Positions 1 to 6,172 of a stretch of 9,684 nucleotides of DNA are shown one piece after another. A program made the translations under genes and the position numbers. The DNA lies in assembly GCA_017475875.1 (NCBI GenBank), contig JAFVET010000235.1, positions 1 to 9,684 of the forward strand, written 5' to 3'. Numbering within the stretch: the stretch's first letter is position 1; each line of letters begins with the position of its first letter. The notes beneath the pieces were generated by a model, which saw nothing but the letters and a program-made list of their open reading frames with translations, searched no databases and was not told the origin of the DNA. The DNA comes from Candidatus Methanomethylophilaceae archaeon. Its GTDB lineage: Archaea > Thermoplasmatota > Thermoplasmata > Methanomassiliicoccales > Methanomethylophilaceae.

Positions 1-2
1 AG

Positions 3-74
3 GGCAGCAACGAGCGCATCCAGCTGGAAGCCCTCATGGCCTACCTCGTGATGATCGGCGGAAACCGTCGGTGA
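3..74 (+). CDS. C-terminal fragment of an unknown protein (partial, 5' end outside window)
   Basis: The third + strand frame is open from the window edge and ends at TGA 72-74, giving a 23-residue C-terminus that ends LMAYLVMIGGNRR. The other two + frames do not support a gene end here: one stops at 49-51 and the other runs on antisense into the next gene. The position fits a gene end, because its stop lies one base from the stop of the convergent Sel1 gene. The fragment is amphipathic or hydrophobic with a basic end. It is too short to assign to a family, so no function is proposed. Confidence 0.45.
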   Translation, partial: GSNERIQLEALMAYLVMIGGNRR

Positions 75-75
75 G

Positions 76-798
76 TCAGAGGTTCTTCAAAGCCTCTTCG
101 GCTTCCTTGCTGCCTCTGGCCGCGGCCTTGCGGAACCAGTTGCGAGCGTTGTTGACGCTGCGCACCATCCCGTTGCCGTCGAGTGACATCTTCCCCAGCA
201 TGTACATCGCTTCGGGGTATCCATCGCCGGCGGCCTTCGTCAAAAGTGACACCGCCTTGCGGTCGTCCTTCCCCACGCCACGTCCCTCGAGGTACATGGA
301 CGCGAGCCTGACCGACGCGCGGTGATATCCGTTCTCGGCGCAGATGCGGTAACCTTCGACGGCTCTCCCGACGTCCTGCGGTATGCCGCGTCCCTCCTCT
401 TCCATGACCGATGCGCGGTACAGCCCCATCAGGTTGCCGGCGTCGGCCGAAGCACGGTACCAACGGTAACCCTCGACCCAGTTCTGCTCCACACCCTCGA
501 CGTCTGTGTACATGAATCCGAGATTGAACATGGCCTGCGGATAACCGAGCTCGGCGGATTTCAGATACAGTTCCATCGCTTTCTGGAGATCCAACCTGAT
601 TCCGGACCCATGTGCGCGCATGTGCCCGAGATTGCACAGGGCCTCCGCGTTCCCCTGGTCGGCTGCGAGACCGAACCACCTGGCGGCCTCCCTGCGGTCC
701 TGAGTGACCCCCTCCCCTTTGTAGAACAGGTAACCCATGGCCACCTGGGCGTCGGGATCGCCGCCGCGCGCGGCCTCCAGGACCGTCTCGAAGGACAT
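76..798 (-). CDS. Sel1-like repeat protein, 240 aa
   Basis: This is a soluble all-helical repeat protein made almost entirely of Sel1-like repeats, a TPR relative of about 36 residues. Repeats run at roughly residues 15-49, 51-86, 87-122, 123-157, 159-193 and 194-230. The recurring signature is A-x-x-x-L-G-x-M-Y followed by G-x-G-V/I and A-x-x-W-F/Y-x-x-A-A-x-x-G. There is no signal peptide or membrane segment, so it is probably cytosolic. Sel1 repeats generally scaffold protein complexes, and no partner can be named. It is the second gene of an operon, 4 bp after the larger Sel1 gene. Its SD AGGTGA (803-808) overlaps the upstream stop and supports ATG 798. The ORF ends one base from a convergent gene. 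CDS and family are secure; the role is unknown. Confidence 0.93.
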   Translation of the reverse strand: MSFETVLEAARGGDPDAQVAMGYLFYKGEGVTQDRREAARWFGLAADQGNAEALCNLGHMRAHGSGIRLDLQKAMELYLKSAELGYPQAMFNLGFMYTDVEGVEQNWVEGYRWYRASADAGNLMGLYRASVMEEEGRGIPQDVGRAVEGYRICAENGYHRASVRLASMYLEGRGVGKDDRKAVSLLTKAAGDGYPEAMYMLGKMSLDGNGMVRSVNNARNWFRKAAARGSKEAEEALKNL

Positions 799-802
799 GT
801 TC

Positions 803-808
803 TCACCT
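803..808 (-). promoter_or_regulatory. Shine-Dalgarno site of the 240-aa Sel1 gene
   Basis: On the - strand AGGTGA lies 4 nt before ATG 798. Its TGA is also the stop codon of the upstream Sel1 gene, so termination and re-initiation are probably coupled. Confidence 0.7.
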
Positions 809-2272
809 GCGCTTCTTCATCGTCTGCAACTGTTCGAGGAGCACCTGGGCGTCGGGGTCCCCCTGCTTCGCGGCCTGGTTGAGATACCTCTTCGCCTTCA
901 TCAGGTTCTGTTTCACGTACTCCCCGTCGGCGTACAGCTTGCCGAGGTAGTACAAGGCGTCGGGGAAGTTGTTCTTGGCACCCTCCTCCAGTTTCGCCAT
1001 TCCCGACTCGACGTCCTGCTCGACACCGTTGCCGGTGACCTCCATCATCCCGAGGAAGGCATTGGCGGCCGGGTGGCCCTGTTCGGCCGCCTGACCGAAC
1101 CACAGGACCGCCTCGTCGACGTCCTTCGGCGTCCCTCTGCCTTCGTAGCAGAAGCACGCGAGGGCGTACTGGGAGTTGACCTCCCCCATCTCCGCGGCCT
1201 CCCTGAACCATTTCACGGCGGCCGCATCGTCACGCACGAAGTACGTCCCGTTGGCATAGAGGCATGCGAGCGAGTACTGGGCGTACCCGTTGCAGTTCTC
1301 GGCGGCACGGGTGAACCACTTGGCCGCCGTCGCGAGGTCCCTCGGGAGGAAACGACCCTCGTAGCACATGTTCGCATAATCCACCATGGCCTGCTGGTAA
1401 CCGCCCTCGCAGGCGGCCTCGAACCACTTGACGGCCATGGACGGGTCCCTCTGGATCCCCTCGCCGAACGCATAGGACATCGCGATCTGGTATGCGGCCT
1501 CGGCGTGTCCCTGCTCGGCGGACTTCTCGAACAGCTCGTTGGCCTTCTTCATGTCGGTGTACTTGGTCTTGGGTGCGGCGTACATGCATCCCAACGAGAA
1601 CTGGGCGTCCCTGTCGCCCGCATCGGCCGCCTTGGCGTACCACGTCCTGGCCTTGTCCTGGTCCGGTTCCACGCCACCCAGTCCGCGGTCGTACATCTGC
1701 CCCAGGCGGTACATGGCCTGGCCGTTGCCCTGCTCCGCAGAGGCGGTGAGCCACCTGACGGCGGTATCGGCATCCTTCGGTATCCCCTTTCCCATGAGGT
1801 GCATGAACCCTATGGTCGACTGGGCCTCCGCGTCGCCCGCTTCGGCGCACACCGTGTAGAAACGGACGGCCTCGGCGTGGTTCTTCTTGGCGCCGTCGGT
1901 GGCCTTCTCGTATATCTGGAACAACTTCCGGCATGCGGTCACGTCCCTCTGCTCACCGTCCATCCTGAGTCCCATCAGGGCGTCCTGTACGGCGACGTCG
2001 TTCCTTTCCATCTCCGAGACGACCACGGTCGCAGACGGATGCCCGTCCCCCGCCGCCTTGGCGAACAGGTCCTTGGCGACGGCACGGTCCGCTTTGACAC
2101 CTCCGACGCCCAGATAGGTGGCGAGGGCGAGGAGGTACGTCGAGTCGGGGTCCGTCCCGGACGCCGTCCTGCACCCCTCCACCGCCTTTCCGAGATCGTA
2201 ATCCTTCGAGGACTTGTCGAAAAGGCTGCGGTAAGGGCTACACTGACATCCGTTGACGGGAGATGGAGACAT
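803..2272 (-). CDS. Sel1-like repeat protein, 489 aa
   Basis: A long Sel1-repeat solenoid with about 10-11 repeats between residues 45 and 472, for example near 147-182, 183-219, 221-255, 257-291, 293-327, 329-363, 365-400, 401-436 and 437-471. The consensus A-x-x-x-L-G-x-M-Y / G-x-G-x / D-x-x-x-A-V-K-W-F-x-x-A-A-E-x-G is plain. The repeat unit near 80-145 is degenerate. The N-terminus (residues 1-25) is not repeat-like, carries two cysteines (CQC, 9-11) and has no signal peptide, so a cytosolic location is likely. It ends in a basic KKRR. ATG 2272 was chosen because a TATA box lies about 25 bp upstream, consistent with a leaderless transcript. It is co-transcribed with the second Sel1 gene. 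Sel1 proteins usually mediate protein-protein contacts; partners are unknown. Confidence 0.94.
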   Translation of the reverse strand: MSPSPVNGCQCSPYRSLFDKSSKDYDLGKAVEGCRTASGTDPDSTYLLALATYLGVGGVKADRAVAKDLFAKAAGDGHPSATVVVSEMERNDVAVQDALMGLRMDGEQRDVTACRKLFQIYEKATDGAKKNHAEAVRFYTVCAEAGDAEAQSTIGFMHLMGKGIPKDADTAVRWLTASAEQGNGQAMYRLGQMYDRGLGGVEPDQDKARTWYAKAADAGDRDAQFSLGCMYAAPKTKYTDMKKANELFEKSAEQGHAEAAYQIAMSYAFGEGIQRDPSMAVKWFEAACEGGYQQAMVDYANMCYEGRFLPRDLATAAKWFTRAAENCNGYAQYSLACLYANGTYFVRDDAAAVKWFREAAEMGEVNSQYALACFCYEGRGTPKDVDEAVLWFGQAAEQGHPAANAFLGMMEVTGNGVEQDVESGMAKLEEGAKNNFPDALYYLGKLYADGEYVKQNLMKAKRYLNQAAKQGDPDAQVLLEQLQTMKKRR

Positions 2273-2292
2273 AATGCCAACATTATGGGAGT

Positions 2293-2300
2293 GTTATAAA
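2293..2300 (-). promoter_or_regulatory. TATA box of the Sel1 operon
   Basis: On the - strand this reads TTTATAAC, a close match to the archaeal TATA consensus. Its centre is about 25 bp upstream of ATG 2272, so transcription should begin at or within a base or two of the start codon. No SD sequence precedes the ATG, which supports a leaderless mRNA. Confidence 0.65.
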
Positions 2301-2443
2301 GGGTTGTCCATCGGACGGCATGGGGATCGCGAAACATCCGGATGCATACGACATGACGGGACGTCCGGCATTCAACGCACCGTTTCAGACTCTGGCACAT
2401 CTGATTTCGACCGTCCATATTCAGCGACCTCCCCTGTCAAGGC
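2301..2443. other. divergent intergenic spacer between the Sel1 operon and the 2473 gene
   Basis: The spacer separates two divergent genes. It contains short perfect palindromes, CATCCGGATG (2335-2344) and GGACGTCC (2358-2365), and an inverted pair GTCC-atc-GGAC just beside the Sel1 TATA box (2306-2316 region). An in-frame ATG at 2320 extends the downstream gene on paper. The 51 extra residues resemble no coding sequence and lie upstream of that gene's TATA-like element, so they are treated as non-coding. Confidence 0.4.
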
Positions 2444-2452
2444 TCTTTAACC
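2444..2452 (+). promoter_or_regulatory. TATA-like element of the 2473 gene
   Basis: The sequence TCTTTAACC is a weak TATA match centred about 25 bp upstream of ATG 2473. That is the spacing expected for leaderless initiation, and no SD is present before this ATG. Confidence 0.4.
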
Positions 2453-2472
2453 GACACCGACTCGGAAGACGC

Positions 2473-3024
2473 ATGACGGACTCCGATACGCTCATCCGCA
2501 TCACCGAGGAGGTACTCCGCGAACTCGACCGTTCGCTGGGGTACAGGAGGTCGGGTGCCACCATATCGGGCGCGTGCGTTCCCACCTACCGGGACGTGCG
2601 TACGGGGGAGGACCCACTGTACCTGACGTCACGCGCGTTGGTCCTGCCTGTCATGGGGATCCTGGGGTACGACCGCATCCCGCTGGACCTGTCCACCGGG
2701 ACGGGGCGTGGTTCGGACACCGTGCTGACCGTCGTATCCATGAACCGCTCCCTGTCCGGTGCGTCGGAGAGGGCGGTCGGGGTGATGGTCGAGGATTCGA
2801 TACCGTCCGGGATAGTCACGGACGGGTTCCGGTGGATACTCATCGAGGTCTTCTCCGGACGCCCGCGCATATCGTGCCTCTCCGACCTCAGGCCGTATTA
2901 CGTCGAGACGCTCGACCGTGACAGGTTCAAAGAGTCGTACTCGATCGACAGGGAGGAGGCCGAACTGTTCATCGACCAGTTCTCGCGCCTCCCCACCGAA
3001 TGTACAAAATGCTGTTGGAGGTGA
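2473..3024 (+). CDS. uncharacterised 183-aa protein, loosely similar to type I restriction N-terminal domain
   Basis: No confident family assignment. The pattern is reminiscent of the stand-alone N-terminal domain seen in type I restriction R subunits and related PD-(D/E)XK-like proteins. A helical start (residues 5-24) is followed by a segment ending V-M-G-I-L-G-Y-D (60-67), a strand at 82-90, and then G-I-V-T-D-G-F-R-W (113-121), which resembles the usual 'G-I-L-T-N-G-x-x-W' strand-turn. The E-x-K that would form a nuclease site is not visible; the expected position reads V-V-S-M-N-R (87-92), so a catalytic role is doubtful. There is no signal peptide or membrane helix. The C-terminus has a TECTKCC cluster (175-181). 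ATG 2473 is preferred to ATG 2320 because of the TATA-like element between them. A strong SD overlaps its stop codon. Confidence 0.72.
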   Translation: MTDSDTLIRITEEVLRELDRSLGYRRSGATISGACVPTYRDVRTGEDPLYLTSRALVLPVMGILGYDRIPLDLSTGTGRGSDTVLTVVSMNRSLSGASERAVGVMVEDSIPSGIVTDGFRWILIEVFSGRPRISCLSDLRPYYVETLDRDRFKESYSIDREEAELFIDQFSRLPTECTKCCWR

Positions 3025-3061
3025 CTGACATGCTGTTCCAAGGTAAATTTACATCCATTGG

Positions 3062-3069
3062 ATATATAT
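3062..3069 (+). promoter_or_regulatory. candidate TATA box of the zinc-ribbon gene
   Basis: The sequence ATATATAT sits in an abruptly AT-rich 140-bp stretch (3025-3164) between two GC-rich genes. Initiation about 25-28 bp downstream would give a leader of about 75 nt ending in the GGAGGT SD. A second weak candidate is the TTTAGTATA at 3083-3091. The promoter assignment is an inference from composition and spacing. Confidence 0.4.
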
Positions 3070-3149
3070 TCGGCGATGGTAGTTTAGTATACAGTGCAAC
3101 TAATTATCGTTCCACCTGTCCAGAATCAGTAAGTATCAAATATCCGACT

Positions 3150-3155
3150 GGAGGT
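3150..3155 (+). promoter_or_regulatory. Shine-Dalgarno site deciding the zinc-ribbon start
   Basis: GGAGGT lies 9 nt before ATG 3165 and supports that start directly before the first zinc-ligand cysteines. A rival SD, GGAGGTGA at 3017-3024, overlaps the preceding stop and would serve an in-frame ATG at 3030. Confidence 0.55.
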
Positions 3156-3164
3156 TTGAATGAT

Positions 3165-4286
3165 ATGGATTTCAGACTGATGTCCTGCCCGTATTGTGGC
3201 AGTGACATCGATAACGTCGATCCCCAGGGGTCCGTCTGCCCTACGTGTTCCATGGAACTGATCAGGGACCGGGACAACATACGGGCCTTCATAAGGGACG
3301 ACGAACTACAAGACACCTACAACGATGCCATCAACAAGTTGCGCGATGGCAGCACCGACAAGGCGATGGAGGTCGCCGACTCGCTGATGTCCGAAGGTGC
3401 GAGCAACGACTGGAATCCACTGTTCCTCCGCGGTGCCATATTCTGCGCCATGGGTGAGGACGGCAAGGCCATAAACGATTGGAAAGCCGGCATGAAGATG
3501 ATGAACGGCTATACGGACGCGGACAAGTACGTCTGCCTGATCTCGTATTTCATGGCCAAACTCATACGCTCCAAGGAAGAGGAGTGCGTGGAGTTCGACA
3601 GCGTTCGTGCCCTCGAGTCGCTCGCCGAATCCTTGGACGACTGCCTTCAGAGGCCCTGTAAATCATATCTGTTCTACAGCACCTTGATGCAGTTCGTGAA
3701 GGATCTCGATGGCGACGTGGACGACGACATGCTGGAAATCGTAGAAAAGCTGTCGCGCAAAATCGTCGCGTATTCCCACGACATACCGCTGCTGGTGACT
3801 TTCATCGACGAGCTGCTCGATTTCGTAGGATACGACGAGGAGACCTTCGAAGACGACGACATGCTGGAATACCATGCGTACTCGCTCATCTGCCAGAGGC
3901 TCAAGAAATATCTGTCGGAGATGACGCCCGAGGACGTGGCCCGTGTGGAATCCCGCTGGAAGGATCCCGACATGACCGTACTCGACAAGAAACTCAACGA
4001 GGTCCTCGCCCTCGGCAACGACAACATCCTGCCTGTCCACAAGGACACGGGTGCCGACCCGGTTCAGGAGATCGAGGTCCAGGTGGAGAAGTACGTCGTC
4101 ATGTTCCTCAACCCGCAGGAGACCGAGAGGATCGGACCCGACAGGTCACAGGAGGAGGTCAAGCCCTTCGAGGAGGACCTTGAACCCGATGACGATCAGA
4201 ACGACGCCTCCGAGGATCTGGGCGCGGTCGCCGATACGACTGCCGAGCCTGTTACCGATACGGAATCCGATACAGACAAGGACTAA
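3165..4286 (+). CDS. zinc-ribbon protein with helical TPR-like body and acidic tail, 373 aa
   Basis: Function unknown. The N-terminus has a zinc ribbon: C-P-Y-C-G (C8, C11) and C-P-T-C (C25, C28). A helical body follows. Residues about 48-112 look TPR-like (a tandem helical pair around A-M-E-V-A-D-S-L and L-F-L-R-G-A-I-F), and further helices extend to about residue 285. The tail from about 328 is very rich in D and E. There is no signal peptide or membrane segment. ATG 3165 with SD GGAGGT was chosen; an in-frame ATG at 3030, also with an SD, would add 45 residues encoded by unusually AT-rich codons. The last 141 bases overlap mntP antisense, and the acidic tail is the complement of mntP membrane-helix codons, so it may be a late read-through extension. 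Architecture suggests a protein-interaction or regulatory role, but this is inference. Confidence 0.85.
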   Translation: MDFRLMSCPYCGSDIDNVDPQGSVCPTCSMELIRDRDNIRAFIRDDELQDTYNDAINKLRDGSTDKAMEVADSLMSEGASNDWNPLFLRGAIFCAMGEDGKAINDWKAGMKMMNGYTDADKYVCLISYFMAKLIRSKEEECVEFDSVRALESLAESLDDCLQRPCKSYLFYSTLMQFVKDLDGDVDDDMLEIVEKLSRKIVAYSHDIPLLVTFIDELLDFVGYDEETFEDDDMLEYHAYSLICQRLKKYLSEMTPEDVARVESRWKDPDMTVLDKKLNEVLALGNDNILPVHKDTGADPVQEIEVQVEKYVVMFLNPQETERIGPDRSQEEVKPFEEDLEPDDDQNDASEDLGAVADTTAEPVTDTESDTDKD

Positions 4287-4709
4287 GGTCACCGCACCTA
4301 TCGCCGTCGCTTCTGGGAGTATCCCGGCGTTGCCTTCCAGGTTCATCGAGAACCCTACCATGAGGGCGTCTATGCTGGTGGCGACCGCCAACAGCAACAT
4401 GGTCATCGGACCCATGTCGGCACCGACTTCCTCCCTTTCCCCCAGCGACCCGTAGATCATGTTGGCTCCGATGAGGCACAGGATGGCGAACGCTATCCAA
4501 TGGGCCCACTGCTCGACGAAATCGTGGGCGAAGGAACCTATGTAGAACCCGACCACGGGCATCAGGAACTGGAACCCACCGGTCCACAGCCCCATTTTGA
4601 GCATCGAAGCGGTGTCGCGGGTGTCCCTCTGAAGGCCTTTGGCTATGGCCACGGAGAACGCGTCCATGGCCAGACCGACGGCTATCAGAAGAACCGACAG
4701 CAAATCCAT
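4146..4709 (-). CDS. mntP: MntP family manganese efflux protein, 187 aa
   Basis: An inner-membrane Mn2+ exporter of the MntP (DUF204) family, expected to protect the cell from manganese excess. Length (187 aa) matches the family, about 188. Six membrane helices are visible, near residues 3-22, 38-57, 69-88, 102-122, 133-150 and 163-182. The two conserved acidic motifs are present: G-L-A-M-D-A-F-S-V (12-20, with D16) and T-S-I-D-A-L (111-116, with D114). These duplicate each other as expected for a two-repeat transporter. The ATG has a TATA box about 26 bp upstream and no SD, so the mRNA is probably leaderless. That leaves no space for the Mn riboswitch found before some bacterial mntP genes. 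Residues 142-187, including the sixth helix, overlap the zinc-ribbon gene antisense, yet they look fully conserved, so mntP is probably the original occupant. Confidence 0.95.
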   Translation of the reverse strand: MDLLSVLLIAVGLAMDAFSVAIAKGLQRDTRDTASMLKMGLWTGGFQFLMPVVGFYIGSFAHDFVEQWAHWIAFAILCLIGANMIYGSLGEREEVGADMGPMTMLLLAVATSIDALMVGFSMNLEGNAGILPEATAIGAVTLVLVCIGFRIGNRLGSRIGDRAQILGGVVLIVIGFKVLLEGLDLLL

Positions 4710-4730
4710 GGCCGAGGTGATTGCCCGACG

Positions 4731-4740
4731 TATCTATATG
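4731..4740 (-). promoter_or_regulatory. TATA box of mntP
   Basis: On the - strand this reads CATATAGATA, centred about 26 bp upstream of ATG 4709. This predicts initiation at the start codon. The element is nearly symmetric and could also serve the other strand. Confidence 0.55.
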
Positions 4741-4837
4741 TTGTTGCACGGTACCATGGATGATTCCTCCGTCCAAGCCGGAATCGTAGAATACATCTTG
4801 CCCACGATAGCCGAAAACGCCCTGTTCCAGTCGTAGA
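4741..4837. other. divergent spacer between mntP and the polyprenol kinase operon
   Basis: The spacer lies between two divergent promoters. It includes a short + strand open frame of up to 33 codons (ATG 4738 or 4756 to TAG 4834-4836) whose residues look protein-like. It lacks an SD, ends in TAG, a stop hardly used here, and overlaps the mntP promoter. No gene is called. Confidence 0.35.
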
Positions 4838-4844
4838 CTTTATG

Positions 4845-4852
4845 ATGTATAC
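4845..4852 (+). promoter_or_regulatory. candidate TATA box of the 4879-6795 operon
   Basis: ATGTATAC is centred about 30 bp before ATG 4879, and CTTTATGA at 4838-4845 is an overlapping alternative. Either would give a leaderless or very short-leader transcript. No SD precedes the ATG. Confidence 0.45.
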
Positions 4853-4878
4853 CGTAATCTACCGTTGGACGTATTCAG

Positions 4879-5580
4879 ATGGAGGTCCAGGACTATATCG
4901 CGTTGGTGCTCGTGTACCTGATCATCGCTGTGTCTCTCGCACTGTCGATGTATCTCGAGAAGAAGGGGTACGACGGGAACATCACAAGGAAGGCCGTGCA
5001 CATAGGTGTGGGCAACTTCGTATTCGTATGGTGGATGTTCACCGAGAGCTGGATAATGCTGGTATTCTTCACCATCCCGTTCGCCATCCTGCTCTTCGTC
5101 GCGATGTTCAAAGGGAACCCGATCTCCAAGTCGAAGATCGGTGACATCTCCAACAACCGCGGCCACAGGACCGGACTGTTCCTGTACGCTGTCAGCATAA
5201 TGATCATGGTGCTCTTCTTCTTCGACCACTGGGTGGCCGCATCCGTGGGCATCGTCGCGATGACCTACGGCGACGCCTTCGGCAGCATCATCGGGAAACG
5301 CTACGGAAGACACAAGACGATCAACGGGAAATCCGCGGAGGGGAGCCTCGGGGTCTTCGCCTTCACCGCAATCCTTGGCGCCGTGGTCATCCTGTTCTAC
5401 GGTTTCCTGATCACCAACGGATACTACGACGGGACGTACGAGGGTCTGCTTCCGTTCTGGGGCCTTGCCGCAGTGGCGGGAGCGATAACCGCTGTAGCGG
5501 AGATGCTCAGCCCCGGCGAGTGGGACAACATAATCATACCTACGCTTGTGGCGCTTTCCCTCGTGGCGCTGGGACTCTGA
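4879..5580 (+). CDS. CTP-dependent polyprenol/dolichol kinase-like membrane protein, 233 aa
   Basis: A polytopic membrane protein of the family that includes dolichol kinase (SEC59), DGK1 and phytol kinase (VTE5), which transfer phosphate from CTP to lipid alcohols. Family landmarks are T-R-K-A-V-H-I (36-42), the CTP-binding region T-Y-G-D-A-F-G-S-I-I-G-K-R-Y-G (129-143), K-S-A-E-G-S-L-G (151-158) and the C-terminal A-V-A-E-M-L-S-P-G-E-W-D-N (205-217). About six to seven membrane helices fill the rest. Length fits the short archaeal and bacterial forms. The likely reaction is phosphorylation of an isoprenoid alcohol such as dolichol or geranylgeraniol; substrate specificity cannot be read from sequence. 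It is the first gene of a three-gene operon whose last member is a PAP2-like phosphatase, which supports a lipid-carrier role. A general phosphatidate cytidylyltransferase-like label is the main alternative. Confidence 0.9.
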   Translation: MEVQDYIALVLVYLIIAVSLALSMYLEKKGYDGNITRKAVHIGVGNFVFVWWMFTESWIMLVFFTIPFAILLFVAMFKGNPISKSKIGDISNNRGHRTGLFLYAVSIMIMVLFFFDHWVAASVGIVAMTYGDAFGSIIGKRYGRHKTINGKSAEGSLGVFAFTAILGAVVILFYGFLITNGYYDGTYEGLLPFWGLAAVAGAITAVAEMLSPGEWDNIIIPTLVALSLVALGL

Positions 5581-5584
5581 TACA

Positions 5585-6172
5585 ATGGTGTGGATAGTCG
5601 TCGACGGGATGGACGGGTCCGGCAAATCGTCGGTCGCGGAGATCATGGAAAGGGAGTTGACGAAAAGAGGCCGCAAGGTCCTCGTGCTGACCCATCCGAA
5701 CACGGACACGTTCGTCGGCCGTGTCGAGGCGAGAGCCCTCTGCATCCAGGGAAAGGCGGCGAAGATCGTATCGGTCCTGGCCTACATCACCGACGTGATC
5801 CATTCCATCGTCGCCATGAAGCTGACCCGCAGGAACTACGACGACTACATCTTCGTCAGATACATCATGGGCGTGGCTTATCTGTCCGAGAAACCGGCCC
5901 GTATCGCATACCGCATATTCGATTGCATCTTCCCGAGGCCGGAATACAAGGTGCTGGTCGACGTCGAAGCGTCGGTCGCCCTCGAAAGGATCAAGATGCG
6001 CGGCCAGGACCTCGAGGTCTACGAGACGCTGGACAAACTGGAGGACACGCGCCACAAGATGCTGCTTCTGTCCGATGGATGGATGGTCGTGGACAACAAC
6101 GGACCGCTGGATGGGACGGACGAGACGATTTCTTTATATCTCGATGAAATAAGTTCCTGGGAGAAGCTATGA
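5585..6172 (+). CDS. thymidylate kinase-like P-loop kinase, 195 aa
   Basis: A soluble P-loop kinase resembling thymidylate kinase. Walker A is G-M-D-G-S-G-K-S-S (8-16) after the strand V-W-I-V-V-D. The segment V-D-V-E-A-S-V-A-L-E-R-I-K-M-R-G (125-140) and E-V-Y-E-T-L-D-K-L-E-D-T-R (144-156) match the lid and following helix of that family. The usual D-R-Y of dTMP kinases is replaced by F-V-R-Y (90-93) within an unusually hydrophobic middle region (62-118). The substrate may therefore be something other than dTMP, possibly a phosphorylated lipid or another nucleotide; this is speculative. ATG 5585 was chosen because it begins directly before the first strand; an in-frame ATG at 5546 lies inside the upstream gene. 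It begins 4 bp after the kinase gene and overlaps the next gene by ATGA. Confidence 0.88.
   Translation: MVWIVVDGMDGSGKSSVAEIMERELTKRGRKVLVLTHPNTDTFVGRVEARALCIQGKAAKIVSVLAYITDVIHSIVAMKLTRRNYDDYIFVRYIMGVAYLSEKPARIAYRIFDCIFPRPEYKVLVDVEASVALERIKMRGQDLEVYETLDKLEDTRHKMLLLSDGWMVVDNNGPLDGTDETISLYLDEISSWEKL
6133..6140 (+). promoter_or_regulatory. possible internal promoter before the PAP2-like gene
   Basis: TTTATATC is a near-consensus archaeal TATA box inside the 3' end of the kinase gene. It is centred about 32 bp before ATG 6169 and could give a short-leader transcript of the phosphatase alone. The match may be chance codon content. Confidence 0.3.
6159..6163 (+). promoter_or_regulatory. Shine-Dalgarno site of the PAP2-like gene
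   Basis: GGGAG ends 5 nt before ATG 6169, which itself overlaps the upstream stop (ATGA). The arrangement supports translational coupling. Confidence 0.5.

Noticed and set aside
76..2272. the repetitive coding region as a tandem DNA repeat or CRISPR-like array
   Set aside because: The periodicity is at protein level (about 36 residues, 108 bp) with strongly diverged DNA, as expected for Sel1 repeats. There are no identical repeats with unique spacers.
737..2299. 520-codon + strand open frame opposite the large Sel1 gene
   Set aside because: It is a GC-rich antisense shadow. Its second codon positions face those of the Sel1 gene and its residues are an R/G/V/H-rich mirror without domains, while the - strand shows clear Sel1 repeats.
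2320..2472. N-terminal extension of the 2473 gene from ATG 2320
   Set aside because: The extra 51 residues do not look coding and span the TATA-like element at 2444-2452. ATG 2473 has leaderless spacing.
3663..4048. two overlapping - strand ORFs of about 125 codons opposite the zinc-ribbon gene
   Set aside because: They are antisense shadows of an acidic helical protein, with low-complexity V/H/Q-rich or S-rich sequence and no initiation signals.
4738..4836. small + strand ORF of up to 33 codons between mntP and the polyprenol kinase-like gene
   Set aside because: The residue pattern looks protein-like. It overlaps the mntP promoter, has no SD, ends in TAG and cannot be tested without homologues, so it is not called.
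4840..5745. 301-codon - strand open frame opposite the polyprenol kinase-like gene
   Set aside because: Its charged, H/E/V-rich sequence mirrors membrane-helix codons. The + strand gene has clear family motifs.
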